Assembly: GCA_963281155.1 (NCBI GenBank)
Contig: CAUJLY010000003.1
Coordinates: 1,860,001-1,924,000 of the forward strand
From: Rhabditophanes sp. KR3021
Lineage: Eukaryota > Nematoda > Chromadorea > Rhabditida > Alloionematidae
DNA length: 64,000 bases
Reading direction: 5' to 3'
Below the pieces are notes generated by a model that worked only from the letters and a program-made list of their open reading frames with translations, ran no database searches and was not told the DNA's origin. A program made the translations under genes and the position numbers. How positions within the stretch are numbered: the stretch's first letter is position 1; every line of letters starts with the position of its first letter. This document shows, in pieces, positions 1-11,823 of the stretch.

Positions 1-2322
1 GGAGTGTGGTGTCATGACAAAATATAACCGAAGTCATTCAAAAATTGATGGTAGTTTAAGTTAATACCTATTAATGGTATAGTCAGTCAAAATATTCTAC
101 ACATTGCAACATACACTATTTATTTATCGCCTTACAATACCACTATTTTGTGGCGGGATTTGTGGTATTGTCTTTATTTTTAGAATTTAACATAACTTAT
201 GATTACCTTTATTTATTAAAAAAGATATTGCACATCTACCACTACCCTTTTTATATTCACAACTAATTTATTATACCTAAAACATTTGACGCACATTTTA
301 AAGATCAAAGAGTTTTTTGTCGACTTGTTATAGTCCTCATTTTATTATACACAAACGCAATTGTACTACCTCTTTCTGATGACATCTACATAATATGTCT
401 TATTCTGCTTTTTTGTTCTTTATTACCAAAAAATTATATACACTTAATGAAGACTATTAAGAGTAGATTACTTTCTTTTGTAGTTCGGCAAAACGCTTTC
501 CTTTGTTATGTTTGTTAGCTAAATTACGTTAACGGTCACCAACAAACAACGCATTTTTTAGACGATTCCTCGGACAAAGTACTTCTTATCTCTATCACAA
601 AATAAGATACTTGCAATCGGAATGATAACGAGTTAGGTAATGGTCAAATTCTCCTATTATGACCAAAAACATCCCCAGTCACTTCTTCTTTTTTTAAAGG
701 TAGATCTCTGCATAAAAGGTCTAATGATTGATATTGTTGTCAATCATAAAATGCCCCTATCTTTCCCACTTGTAGGTAATAACTTATACCGTTTCTGCCA
801 AACACTTTCAAAATAAACCATGCGCTCATATATTGTATCACTTTTTGAGCAGAGTATGATGGCTTGAATAAATGTTTAAATAATTTTATTGACGTCTACT
901 ACCTACTTTTCTTTTTTGATACTTGTTGTGTTGATTAATAGTTTCATTTTTGCATATCTAATTTGTGTTTAGACAGCTTTTTTCCCATCTTTAGTCATTA
1001 TTTATGTGTTTTAAGAGAAACCTTTATTAGTTTGAATTATAATTTGATCTAAGCAGTTACTTGTTGTTTGTTGCAACATAAGAGGAATTTATAAAATCAA
1101 CAGCTGCATTCCCTTAAATGAGATGGTAAATGACCTCATATCTTTGATTGTGTGTGCTTATGAGGCAGCAGCATTGCAATGTTAAAAAGCCATTAGCCCG
1201 CCTGGTTTCTTTGTTTGATTTGGCATTGGTCAACTTGTGTGTCCCGATATATATACACACTCAAACCAACTTTAATGAGATTTAACTTTTGTATGAGCTA
1301 CCTCAAAATTTACTCTTATTATACCTAAGAATTATTCATCTAATAAAAAACATTCCACAACACTTCTAACAACTTAGGTAATTAAATGGTAAGCAAAAAA
1401 AGCGTAAACACATATCGTTATTGCAAAATTTATTGTTCAAAAGATATTAAAAAGGATGGTGGTGCAAAGAATGGTGATACAAATTCGTTTCCTCTGATTT
1501 TTAGATAAATTATGCAATTTGATAAAAAGACATTTACCTCCTAGCTATTTTATTTATGTGAGAAGGCCTATAAATTACTTTTCGATAATCTTTTCAGTTC
1601 TTACTTTTAAGTTATCTTTGTAAATATGTTTTTTATCAAATCTTTGTAAACGTTTTCTTTTTATCTGTGGATACATTTATTTTTTATCAGAAGTGTACCT
1701 CCATTTAAATGGTATGTCTACAATCTTGATGGTTAGTACCTTTAATTAGATTTCTCTATTTTTGCAATAACTCATCATCCCTCAACTCGTTTATGGGAAA
1801 GTTATGGCTTCCAACTGCTTTGTTGTCAGTTACTTTAAATTGATATTTATTAAGAAAATCAACGTGTGCGTATATTTGTACATAGGCATGCTTCTAACAA
1901 AGAAACATCATTTTTAGAATGCGCACACTAAACCGTCGATCTCTTCGGAGTTGGTATTACTTTGATAAATATCATATAATATATATTACCGTCTCTTCTC
2001 CTTTTTTCTTCTTCTCATTCTAAATGACAGCTTCAAATAGAGAAAAGAAAGATGCGGATACTTTTATTTATTGTGTTATGCAATTGTCATCTGTCACCAT
2101 TTGATCTTACTTCTTGATAATGCCAAGAACAAGACACCTGTTTCATTTTTTGATGGCAATTTTATAGTCAATTATCTTTGAACCCCGTTACTAGTCAAAG
2201 ACTGTTCTTTCGTTTTTGTTTGATATTTGCGCCATTACGTGTGACGATCTTTAATGTTGTGTGGAGCGTAAATGTTTTGTGCCATTAATATTTGAATCTA
2301 TTAATTTATTTTAGAAAGAGTA
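1..2322. other. AT-rich non-coding flank upstream of cyclin E
   Basis: I see no convincing exon, RNA gene or repeat here on either strand. The sequence is AT-rich with frequent homopolymers. A TTTTAG acceptor-like site at about 2308-2313 lies 8-10 bases before the cyclin start codon and could be a spliced-leader (outron) acceptor. Confidence 0.5.
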
Positions 2323-3995
2323 ATGATGCAGAGTGTTGACTCTTCTGACAAAAAAAACTCTGGAACCTCAAGATCGGATGGCTCTCGTAAGCGCCGTTCG
2401 GAAAGGGTTACTAATCCAAATAAACAGGGTAAAAATTCTACTAATACTAACTCAACGGCGATCCAAGAAGAAACGGTTAGTATATCCATGTTCCCACAAA
2501 CTTACAAAAAGACTAAAATTAATTACCTTTGAAAAATATAACAAATATAAAAAAGACTCTTTGTCTAATCTTTTTGCATTTATAGAACGAGTCATTTTCT
2601 GAAAATTCAGCAAAAAGACATTGCGCAGACAACGACATCCTGTCTCTCCAGTGCGAAGAAGATTATTCAGACGATTCATCTTCATCAGATATCAAAAAAG
2701 TCATTCCACCAACAAAAGGAAGAAAGCAAATGTCAAAGGGTAATAGCAAGAAGACTGCCAAAAAGTTAAAAAACGCTGAGTCAGCTTTTATCTTCAAACA
2801 AATTGATTACGATATTGCTAGGATACAGATAGGAGATGAAACACAGGTTGTCAACAAATTCGAACTTATCGACAGATATTCAAAGGATATTTCTTTGTTT
2901 GGAGAAAATCTTGAGGTTGTTTCTTTGATGTTTGAAAAGAGCGACATCTATCCTCGCGCTCATAGACCTGGTGTCAAGTCAGTCGGAAGATTAATGGGTT
3001 GTCACCGAAGAATCATCGTAGATTGGATGATGGAAGTTGCTACTGTTGAAAAACTTTCAAGAACTACTTTGCATATGGCCGTAGACTACATCGACCGAGC
3101 TTTTGCACTTAAGAATGATTTCACAGACAAGTTGTATCAGACTATTGCCGGGACGTGTCTTTTGATTGCTGCGAAGATTGAGGAAATTTATCCTCCCACC
3201 ATAGATTGCTTTGTCAGACACGGCGGTGGATCTTATACCGATGACTACTTGAGAAAGGCAGAAGTTATGATTACGGGCATGCTTGGTTTTGCTCTTCATC
3301 CTATTACAGCTGTCTCTTTCCTGGACTATTTTTATTCAGACTTGCAAAATGCTATCTTTGATAGTAGCAGTAATGCTTCGACCAGTCAAAATAGCCAAGA
3401 TGAATCTTCAATCGACGAAAGTGGATTTTTCACTCAAGCTGCCAATGCTCCCAGAGGAAGTGGTATCTTTGAAGAGGAAATAATTACCAATGAGGAAAGA
3501 TACAATCCAGACATTAATCCCTTAAATCCATTGAATCGCACCAATAAAGGAGGTTATTCCCCAGAAAAGGGTGAATATTGGGCTGAATTCGGAGAGGACT
3601 TGCATCCAGACCTTCTTCGTGCCTACCTAAAATCTTTCGCTGTCCTTGATTTTGTAACCTTAACCTACCCAAGTACCTTATTTGGCTCTCGCGAATTAGC
3701 TGCCGGCATCATCTTTGCTCAATTTAAAGAAGACGAAGGAATGCCTACACGTGTACTTGGCTTCACAGCCGAGGACGCCAAAAGAGCCATTCATTTTGTC
3801 GAACCATTTTTTGCCCGTATCGATGAAGCACAAGCTGAATATTATGAAAACTATACAAGTCTTTCAAATAGATACTATGACAGTACCAGACACAAAATCC
3901 AAATCTACTCCAAGAAATTAGGAGAAATGCTCGAACCCATAGAAGGACAAACTAATCCGCTCCTCAAGCACGTTGAAAGCTTCTCAACTATTTAA
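2323..3995 (+). CDS. cye-1: Cyclin E-like G1/S cyclin
   Basis: Two exons, 2323-2475 and 2586-3995, give 520 residues (intron GTTAGT...TATAG). The cyclin box starts near residue 190 with HRRIIVDWMMEV and continues with a KLxRxTLHxAVDYIDR segment and AAKIEEIYPP, the cyclin A/E signature. The following part (FVRHGGGSYTDDYL, then LHPITAVSFLDYFY) is closer to cyclin E than to cyclin A. The N-terminus is basic and Ser-rich, with an NLS-like SRKRRSER. Cyclin E activates CDK2 in the nucleus to drive S-phase entry. Unusually, the two cyclin folds are separated by an insert of about 85 residues rich in Ser, Asp, Glu and Asn. Its length is close to nematode cyclin E. Two ATGs are adjacent; the first was used. 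A poly(A) signal AATAAA lies near 4123. The gene symbol follows the C. elegans name and rests on family likeness only. Confidence 0.85.
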
Positions 3996-4516
3996 TCTAA
4001 TCCATCACTCTCATCTTCCGAAACAAAATATTAAAATTAGGGTCAGAATGTTTCTTATATTTTGTGCATATCATTTCCATTGCCTTTCAATTATTTATTT
4101 TCAACCATACAAGCACATATTATAAATAAACATGCAATAAATTCCTTCTAAGCAATTGCTTTGTTTAAATATTTTTTGTAAAAGGTTATTTGATGGTCAA
4201 TCATTAAACATAATATGTTAGATGTTGTGTGTGCGTGTTAATTTATTGTAATACACAGCATGTTTGTGGCACTCGAATCACCTTGATCTAAGATGAGCTG
4301 TTTGTCTTGCATCCATTCAGACACATAAAAACTCTTGTCGCGACAAATATTTGCAGTCTTTTTGGAAATGTATTCAACTGCGTGTACGTTTACTTGCTGT
4401 TCACATTTTAGTATTCGCCATTTGGATGCGATACAACTTTTGTCCATCAGTTTAACTGTTTCTTAGTATAACCTTTACTCGTTTTCAGAAACAATATCCT
4501 ATATATTTGAAGTATA
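3996..4516. other. Intergenic region with a 69-codon antisense ORF
   Basis: Contains the cyclin 3' UTR. On the minus strand 4238-4447 is an ATG-started open frame of 69 codons with fairly coding-like base composition, ending on AATAAATTAA. No domain is recognisable and no splice partner is evident, so I do not call it a gene. A TTTTCAG site at 4483-4489 precedes the SSR1 start and may be its outron acceptor. Confidence 0.3.
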
Positions 4517-5618
4517 ATGAAGTGCCTAAACGTTTCGATTCTCGCCTTTTTATTGTTCTCATCAGGTATGTTTATTTGAGTTCTAATTTATTTATTAATT
4601 CAATCGGGAGATTTGTTGTTAATGTGTTTTATTTTTAGCTGTACTTTTGAGAGCCGAAGATGAAACAGTCGTAGAAGAGGAAGTAGTATCCAAGAAAGCC
4701 AACACCATCGGAGCTTCTCCGGATGTTAAGACAACATATCTTATCACCAGCCCCGTCGATGCTCAAGTAACGAAAGAAATTCCAGTAGGAAAAGGAGGGC
4801 AAATGACCGTTGGATTCCAAAACAAAGGAGAAAAGGACTTCCACGTTTTATACTGTCAGGCCAGTTTCAGACATCCCCAAGATTTCAAGTAAGTTTCCGT
4901 ATAAAAAGATGTATTTAAAAGCCACTAGCAACCACATCTGTTAGTTTAAACATTTTATTAATCGAAAGCTGTGCTCTTCGGGAGATAACTTGTAGACTTT
5001 TTAATTGAGATTTCACTATGATGTTGACTGTTAACTTAAACTAAAATTATGCAACAATTATCAATACCCACCCAATTTAGGCAATCTTACCAAAACTTCA
5101 CCACTGAAAAATATGAAACCGTCGTCAGATCCAAAGAAGACAGCTCTTTCGATGTGACCATCGTTCCAAATGACAACTTTGCCGGAAACGCCCTTATCCT
5201 CAGTATCGATATCTTCTACCACGATTCAAACAAAGTCCAATACAAGTCCAATGTCTTCAATGCTACCGTCTTTGTCGTCCATGATACCGATGGATTCTCC
5301 TTCCAAAACTTCAGCCTCTTCCTTACTTTAGCCGCTGTCATCGGAGGAGGTGGATATCTTGTTTACAACTACATGGGAAACAACGGAGAACGCAGATCTA
5401 CTCAAAGAGTCCCAGTCGAAGTTGCCCCAATTTCCGAAGAAGTAGACTACGAATGGATTCCACAAGAAGTGCTCAAGAAACAAGGAAACACCTCTACTCC
5501 AAACACACCCAAAACTCCCAAGACTCCAAAGTCTGGCAAGAAAGCCTCTCCAACAACCGAAGCTCCAGCCAAAGAGGAGAAGAAAGGAAAGAAAGCTGCC
5601 GCCAAAAGAGCCGACTAA
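4517..5618 (+). CDS. ssr-1: Translocon-associated protein subunit alpha (TRAP-alpha/SSR1)
   Basis: Three exons, 4517-4565, 4639-4888 and 5081-5618, encode 278 residues. TRAP-alpha is a single-pass ER membrane protein of the translocon-associated complex that helps selected secretory proteins enter the ER. Visible are an N-terminal signal peptide, an acidic stretch (DETVVEEEVV), the lumenal beta domain ending NVFNATVFVVHDTDG, one transmembrane helix at about residues 190-212, and a long basic cytosolic tail rich in Thr, Pro and Lys (repeated TPKTPKTPK, then a KKGKKAAAKR end). The size and order match animal SSR1 (about 285 residues). All three junctions are phase-consistent. The symbol is the general family name. 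Confidence 0.93.
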
Positions 5619-5814
5619 GAAATAAAGTTGTTAATAAAGACGATTCCAATTGTCTCTCACAATTAAGTTAAATTTTTTTGTAAACTTTTTTGGATGGGCT
5701 AGTGTGTTTTGTTTGAGGCACAGCTGTTCATATTCGTTTTAATTATTTCTTCTGAATTTTTGTATTTATATATAGATTATGGTAAATAAATCTTAAGTTC
5801 TTAGGTTTTTGTAT

Positions 5815-5837
5815 AATTCCATATTTGGTATGGAATT
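5815..5837. repeat. Short perfect hairpin
   Basis: AATTCCATA, a 5-base loop, then TATGGAATT: a 9-bp perfect inverted repeat about 200 bp beyond the SSR1 stop codon. It may be incidental in AT-rich DNA. Confidence 0.5.
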
Positions 5838-8442
5838 GATAATATTATATTTGTTTTAAAGTTTGATAACTTTCAACGCCAAATGCCTCAATTAAAGATT
5901 CCTCAAGAGTTAAATCATTGGAAATGTTTCTACGACAAACAAGTCAAGCCATTTAGTAAATTTTGATTAATTCTAAAGCCATGGAACTAAAATTGAAAAC
6001 CTTGGAGAATCAAGTTATTATTTTAATAATGGCTCGATATAATTAATGTATAGTATTCGCCTAAAATAAACTTTAAAAATCAAGTATTTCATAATCATAA
6101 TATCAGTTAATATTTATGATAGAAGCAATTTAGATGAACACGTTTGGACAAGCTGTTGTGTATTATTAGATTAGACCGATAGTTATGATGTACATTCAAT
6201 ACAATATAGGAAGCTCCAAAAGGTACATGTTTTCTTATGTCGAATATTATAATATGTGTTTTAAATAAAACGCTACAGCTTTATGCTTAATTGGTGTGAA
6301 TCTGTAGTTTAGGAGTGCTGATATAGATTTCTATTAAGCAAGAAATTACGCACAGATTAGCTCCAAAATAAACTATTATCATTCTATTTTTTAATAACAA
6401 GTGAAGGAAGTGTAAAAATATTTATTAGGATAAAGAGGTACATATACATAATAAATAGAGAGCATGCAATATACTGGATGTCTAAGTTATTATTACCGAC
6501 ACTTAAACTTCCATAATTTGAGTATTTAATAACGGTCTTTTATACAATGAGTGTGGATGGGTAGAGAAGAATTCAATATGTAGTTTAACATATTTTAGAG
6601 AACATGCCACGAGATGTGTGCTTGATAATACGATCATATATTGTATTACCAAGCTCCATCACTAAAATTTAGCATCTAATCAGGAACTTTAACATGAGAA
6701 ATGTATCTCTTTGAATGTTGTTGTGAAACAACATTTAGCCTTTCCCATAATACATATTTTGTATTATCAATATTTAATATCATTGTATTATATAACCAAT
6801 GTAAGGTACTATTACATTTGCCTCTTTTTTTACCCCTAGAAAGTGATCTTAAATCACTTCAGCTGCTTTTATTGCATAAAGAATGTGTTCTAGTCACAAC
6901 ATTCGTTACCTATAAAAGATGGCATTCTTAGCCTACCTTTACCCGATAATTTCCTACTTCACATATTTAGCTGGTTTAGCGTTAACTACCATCTAATAAG
7001 CCTATACTATTGTTCGTGCTTTTTTGGACAGTATTGTGAATTGTTTACAAATAATACTTACGAATTTACTTTAAATCGCATATAGATTCAAACATATCTA
7101 GAGATTATGCAAGTGTTTAATTGGTAAATGAAATGACACTACCACCTCCACAGGCAAATAATATGAAATTACAGTGTTGCTTCTGAAGACATTATTAGAT
7201 GCAACACATTTATTCTTTATTTGCCGTTCTCTTTAATTTGATAGCACACGTATACTTCTAATAGTCCTTGTTATTATGACAAATTAAAATAAACATCAAT
7301 TCAAACTACCATAAATGCCTTTCTTGCTTATAGTTTTGGTTTTTAAAGATCAAACTGATCGCTGTTTGAACTTGTTTCTATTGCATTTGATCTTATTTTG
7401 TGTTAAGTTTGTTTGGGATTTGTTGATGTTGTGGTTTGTTGCATATTTGATGTCTTTTTGTAAACACTTTAATAAGTAAGTTTGATTGATGGTTTAGATC
7501 TTTTTTAGACTTTGAACTTATAATCGCTGATATGTACCAAGTATTGAGAGTAGATTACTTTTTTAGACCTTACAATATTAGGAGATAAAAGAATCTTTTC
7601 GAAAATATTATCATACTAATTACGGATTGCAATGTAAAAAAATTAAAATGTATACGTAAAATGTCATTATAGTACCGCATTTTCTGTAGCATAGCTTTAC
7701 CCTTTTCGTATTCTTTTCACCTATCATGACTAACAATAGTATATGATTGTATTTTGTAATTGGATATATGTCATTTTAAATTTTTTAATGACTTTAAAGA
7801 GGTGAGATTACATCTCCTCTTTTAAGTATACTTTTTTTACATTCCTATCGGGATATTGGGGTATAGGTAGATATACTGTGTCATCCAAGTTTATATAGAT
7901 TCACTATGTTTTGTGAAGCATGACAATTTATGACAAGACATGAGAGTTATGTAAATTGGTACCATTTGATACTGTAAAGAGATGTATTTATATCTCTCTT
8001 ATTCTCACAATATTATTAGATGTTTTGTAAAAGGTGATCTTATGATTGCATTATATTAATTGATGCCACTTATAATGTTTTATATTGCTAAAAACTTTGT
8101 AAAACATATTTTAATACATAAGAGATGACTTTCATAAAAAATCATCTTATTCTTAACATATCTTATTTCTTATTCCTACCTTGCGTACTGAGGTCTTATT
8201 AATAAAAGTAAGTGCATACCTGGACTTATTTACAGTACAATTTATATTGTCTCATACTTAGTATTTATTTAGGTATTAAAATCTGTATACTATCGTACAC
8301 TAGCCTATGACACATTTGTATTCAGCATGCGCAAAAAAGTCTTGTTTCCTTACCAACATCTATCTCTCCCGATATGATCTTAGATATCACCCGTGTTAGT
8401 AAAAATGCTTTGAACCTTTCGCTAATCTAAGGTAGTATTTGC

Positions 8443-8508
8443 TTTCTTGTAAATATAACAACCTATGGTTTGATTTCTTGTATAACATAACAACCTATGG
8501 TTTGATTT
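8443..8508. repeat. Two-copy tandem duplication, about 32 bp
   Basis: A 22-bp segment beginning ATAACAACCTATGG is repeated exactly (8455-8476 and 8487-8508), with TTTCTTGTA before each copy, so the duplicated unit is 31-32 bp. Only two copies are present. Confidence 0.85.
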
Positions 8509-8755
8509 GTGAGCTCTTCTAATTCTATGCCATATATCTATTTCATCACTTTTTACAATACTCCGCCCTTCAAGAATAAGTGTAGATGTTTCAGATTAAT
8601 CACACTCCGCCTCTACAATTAGTAATAAGTACTATATAAAAGACTTTTAACTTATTTAAAACATTAAGAAAATCACTATTGCATTTGTGATGGTCAATTA
8701 TGTTCACTAAGCATTTCATACTATATTAATTTTGGTTTTTTTATAGAAAATAACA

Positions 8756-9498
8756 ATGCACCTTTGCACAGTTTTAATAGCCGTTTTATTTGCATCAATT
8801 CAAGGAGCTGTCGATATTGCCTTTAATGGAAACCATTTTTCCAACGTGATTGGAGCTCCGCCATGTGTCAAAAAATGCGTAGCACCATTCATTGACAATA
8901 ATATTTTAATTCTATATGCAACTAATGTTTCTAAGATGGCCTCCCAAATTTGTTCCGCTTACAAATCTTTTGAAAAATGCTACGAATCAACTCCAGGATG
9001 TGACCTTTACGTTGAAGCTTACAAAATGATTTTTGAAGATGAAAAAAATTATTGTCAAAGTCCAATTAACACAACATGTGTGGATGCTGCTTTACCAGAC
9101 GTCCTTAAACGTATCTTTTATAACTTTAAACATCAACTAACTTCTTTTTAGAATGCGATACCTCAAGTAGTCTGGCTAACAAAATTACGGAGTTGTTTAA
9201 CAAAAGAATTGTCAAAAACATGGCTCAATCCACTGGAAATATTATTACTTTCATTGAAAATTCTGGGGATGTATGCGGAGCAGTCAGAAACTTCTTCCCA
9301 TGCTTGAAGAAACAACTTAACTCGAAATGCAGGGGCAAAGGAAACGAATTGGCTCGTATGTTGATTGGACCATTTTACAGAAGTATTAATAAAATCAAGA
9401 ATTCCCCGACTTTGAAAACCATTGTAAGGCAAAAGGTCCCTCAACAATGTCACTTCTTGCTTTCAAAACCAGTTCTAGATGGATTTAGTGCCAACTAA
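8756..9498 (+). CDS. Secreted cysteine-rich protein, unrecognised
   Basis: Two exons, 8756-9110 and 9152-9498 (41-bp intron, GTATCT...TTTTTAG), give 233 residues. The N-terminus MHLCTVLIAVLFASIQGAVD is a good signal peptide. The mature part has about a dozen cysteines (CVKKC near residue 41, then C..C pairs through the first exon and four or five in the second), and no transmembrane helix, so it is probably exported and disulfide-bonded. The spacing recalls nematode secreted Cys-rich families such as the T20D4.11-like/DUF19 group, but I cannot assign it. A TTTTTATAG acceptor 9 bases before the ATG is a candidate outron site. It is followed in the same direction by another signal-peptide gene. 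Confidence 0.8.
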
Positions 9499-9761
9499 AT
9501 ATTTTGTCGTACCATATTTTAAAAATATTTGTGTAACACTGTGTAATTATTTATCTTTAAATCGGGATCAAAAATAAAAGAGTTTCTTAATCTTGGGTAA
9601 TCACTTCTTTTTATGGAAATGAAAAGCAATGTAATGTGTTTTATTGTTATTAAAAAATTAATCAACAGTGTCTATTTTCTCGAGGTCATGAGTTGCTCAA
9701 TTAGTATTTTCAAATATAATATCTAAAATATTGTGTCCACTCGAGAACATTATTTTAAAAT
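9499..9761. other. Short intergenic region
   Basis: Holds the 3' end of the upstream gene (AATAAA near 9574) and the promoter side of the next gene. Nothing else is seen. Confidence 0.5.
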
Positions 9762-10302
9762 ATGTCACCTTATCAACTGCTACTTGCAATTATTTTGTCT
9801 GGAGTAGTGCCAAGTAGATCTTACCCTGATGAAAGTGAGTGAAATTTACAAGGAACAGATCAACAAGCCAATCATGAAAATGGCGTAAATAATGGGAAGC
9901 CGTCAGAACCGATAATCAAAATTACAATGATGCTAATCAAATAAATGTGCAAATCACTGAACCTACTGCTACCAAACCTGAAGCTGATGCCAAAACTGTT
10001 GAAGCTAAGCCTGAACCAACTCCAGTATCTGATGCAAAAAAAGAAACCAGAGCTCAAAGAAGAACCTAGTCAAGAAGTCAAGGAGGAAACTAATGCCGAA
10101 AACAAAGAAGAAGCTAAGCCTAGCACAGAAAATAAAATTGGCACAGAAATTCAACCGGACACCAGGGATAAAACCAAACCCGAACAAAAAGAAACGTCAA
10201 AAAAATGAAAGCGCCGCCATTTCAATCAAAAAAGAAGGTAATGAAAAAGATGAGACTTCAAAAAAGGCTGATGAAGCCGGCAAGAAGAAACAATGTCTCT
10301 AA
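9762..10302 (+). pseudogene. Lys/Glu-rich secreted protein gene with several frameshifts
   Basis: ATG at 9762 starts a signal peptide (MSPYQLLLAIILSGVVPSRS). Afterwards low-complexity coding sequence rich in Lys, Glu, Pro, Thr and Asn continues to the TAA at 10300-10302, but only by changing frame several times: once near 9835-9840, once near 9907-9912, once at the A7 run near 10036-10042, and once at the A7 run near 10199-10205. Each frame change keeps the same composition (TEPTATKPEADAK, then KPELKEEPSQEVKEE, then KNESAAISIKKEGNEKDE), so one ancestral frame is likely. Possible explanations are a decaying gene, sequencing indels at A-runs, or a missed intron at the start (GTGAGT at 9834). 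No function can be assigned. AATAAA occurs near 10395. Confidence 0.6.
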
Positions 10303-10615
10303 ATTACTGCAATTTCCCAACCTTGAATTACAACTATCAAAATTCACTGTTCTCATTGCTTCCTTCAATGTGTATTATTTTTTTACTTATATATAATAAA
10401 ATAAATGCAGGGTTTGTTGTGCAACTTATTTTATTGTTTGTATTTTCTAAACTTTTATTTGACTAAACAATAAGTTTTAATACGGAAAAATGCTATCTTT
10501 AGCTATTCTTGCAGCTGAAGGATTTGCAAGAATACAAAATGAATGAGTATAATTGAGAGTATTTTAAATTAATACATTCTAATTATTAACTAATATTTAT
10601 TAGCTAGCTCTTACC

Positions 10616-10687
10616 TCCCATGTGGTCTAGTGGTTAGGATTCGTGGCTTTCACCCACGCGGCCCGGGTCCGATTCCCGGCATGGGAA
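10616..10687 (+). tRNA. tRNA-Glu (anticodon TTC)
   Basis: The 72-nt cloverleaf is complete: acceptor stem TCCCATG/CATGGGA with discriminator A, D arm GTCTAGTGGTTAGGAT (internal A-box), anticodon stem CGTGG/CCACG with loop CTTTCAC (anticodon TTC), and T arm CCGGG-TCCGATT-CCCGG (B-box GGTCCGATTCC). No intron and no encoded CCA. It would read GAA/GAG. Confidence 0.97.
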
Positions 10688-10689
10688 TA

Positions 10690-10697
10690 TTTTTTGT
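10690..10697 (+). terminator. Pol III T-run terminator of the tRNA gene
   Basis: A run of six T lies three to four bases after the tRNA discriminator base, as expected for RNA polymerase III termination. Confidence 0.8.
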
Positions 10698-11823
10698 CTA
10701 TTTTTGCTTTATATTTATTATCTTTAACCCCTATTTTTACATGAATTAATGTTATTTCAAAAAACGAGTAACAATATGCTACTTCTAATTAGAATACTTT
10801 CAAAAGCAACAAATTATCGCTGCTAATTAAAAAAGTATTATTTATATAGTAAACTAAATGTCTCCTATATTACATTGAAACCAGAAACATAAAAGTTGAC
10901 ATTCATAAAAATGTAATTCAACCAGATTACGATGACTTTTAGTTGTGTAATATATTAAATGCTAAAATAAGAGACCTGTATTTACTAAGGTAATTTGACA
11001 TATGAGTTTTTACCCTAATTCTCTCTTCCGGTACTATTTTCAATCAACTGCTTGAATATTATCACTGGCGTTTTGTTTTTTGCTAACCTTTGATAAAAAA
11101 TGTGTTTTCGCATTTCAATCAAATTATGAATGCATAATAAACGTGTAAAAAGATATACTAACTCCTTGAATAAACTATAACCCGCACTTTTTTTAAATGG
11201 GCTAGAACGTTCCACCGTGTACACTTGCATCAAAATATTTTTTGGTTGTAGGTGTGACAAGCTTGAATATATTTAGTTAAATTATTTGTTTGTTGTTTTT
11301 CAACTGTTCTGCCCGACTTGAAAAAATTTAGTTAAATTATCGGATTTATGCACCATCAACATTTTTGTGGCAGACTTTTATTAGATTCAGCCAATTGTTT
11401 CATTTGTATAAGTGCTTAACTGTGATGTGTCGTCTCCAAATCCCTCTACTATCTGATGCGGCAGCTGCTCAAAAAATAATAATGATGCTGGAAAGATGGC
11501 AACCATTCTTGTACTAAAGCCCCGAGAAGCACTGAAAATTGAGCTTCATGAAGTGAATATATGATGAGCATATATTCTAGGGAACTAGGAATATTATATT
11601 ATGTAGATTATTATTAAAAGGCGAGTATCATGTAACCCAACTGTTACATCCATTAAAGCAAAACACAACCCAAAAATATTTTTACTCTTTTTTACAATTT
11701 AACAACAGTAATGAGGCAATTCTAAAGAGACAACACATGGGATATAGCAACAAATGCTGGTTAATCTATTTTATTCAAAAAGACAACACAAATTTCTTTA
11801 TTATAAAAGCAACATGGTCGAGT
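10698..11823. other. Intergenic region between tRNA-Glu and FKBP
   Basis: No supported gene. An 81-codon minus-strand open frame at 11015-11260 starts only at TTG and looks like chance. The motif TTTAGTTAAATTAT occurs twice, near 11270 and 11327. The FKBP poly(A) signal (AATAAA on the minus strand) lies near 11770-11800. Confidence 0.45.

Larger units (their letters stand above)
5619..8755. other. 3.1-kb AT-rich intergenic region
   Basis: No supported gene. It holds a perfect 9-bp hairpin at 5815-5837, a two-copy direct repeat at 8443-8508, and one isolated minus-strand exon-like segment at 8354-8421 that is open between an acceptor and a GTAAGG donor but has no partner exon. Otherwise I see only AT-rich sequence. 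Confidence 0.5.

Noticed and set aside
4238..4447. 69-codon antisense ORF between cyclin E and SSR1
   Set aside because: Has an ATG and fairly coding-like composition, but no domain, splice partner or other support; kept only as a note in the intergenic entry.
11015..11260. 81-codon minus-strand open frame near the tRNA
   Set aside because: No ATG start, no family likeness, AT-rich codons.
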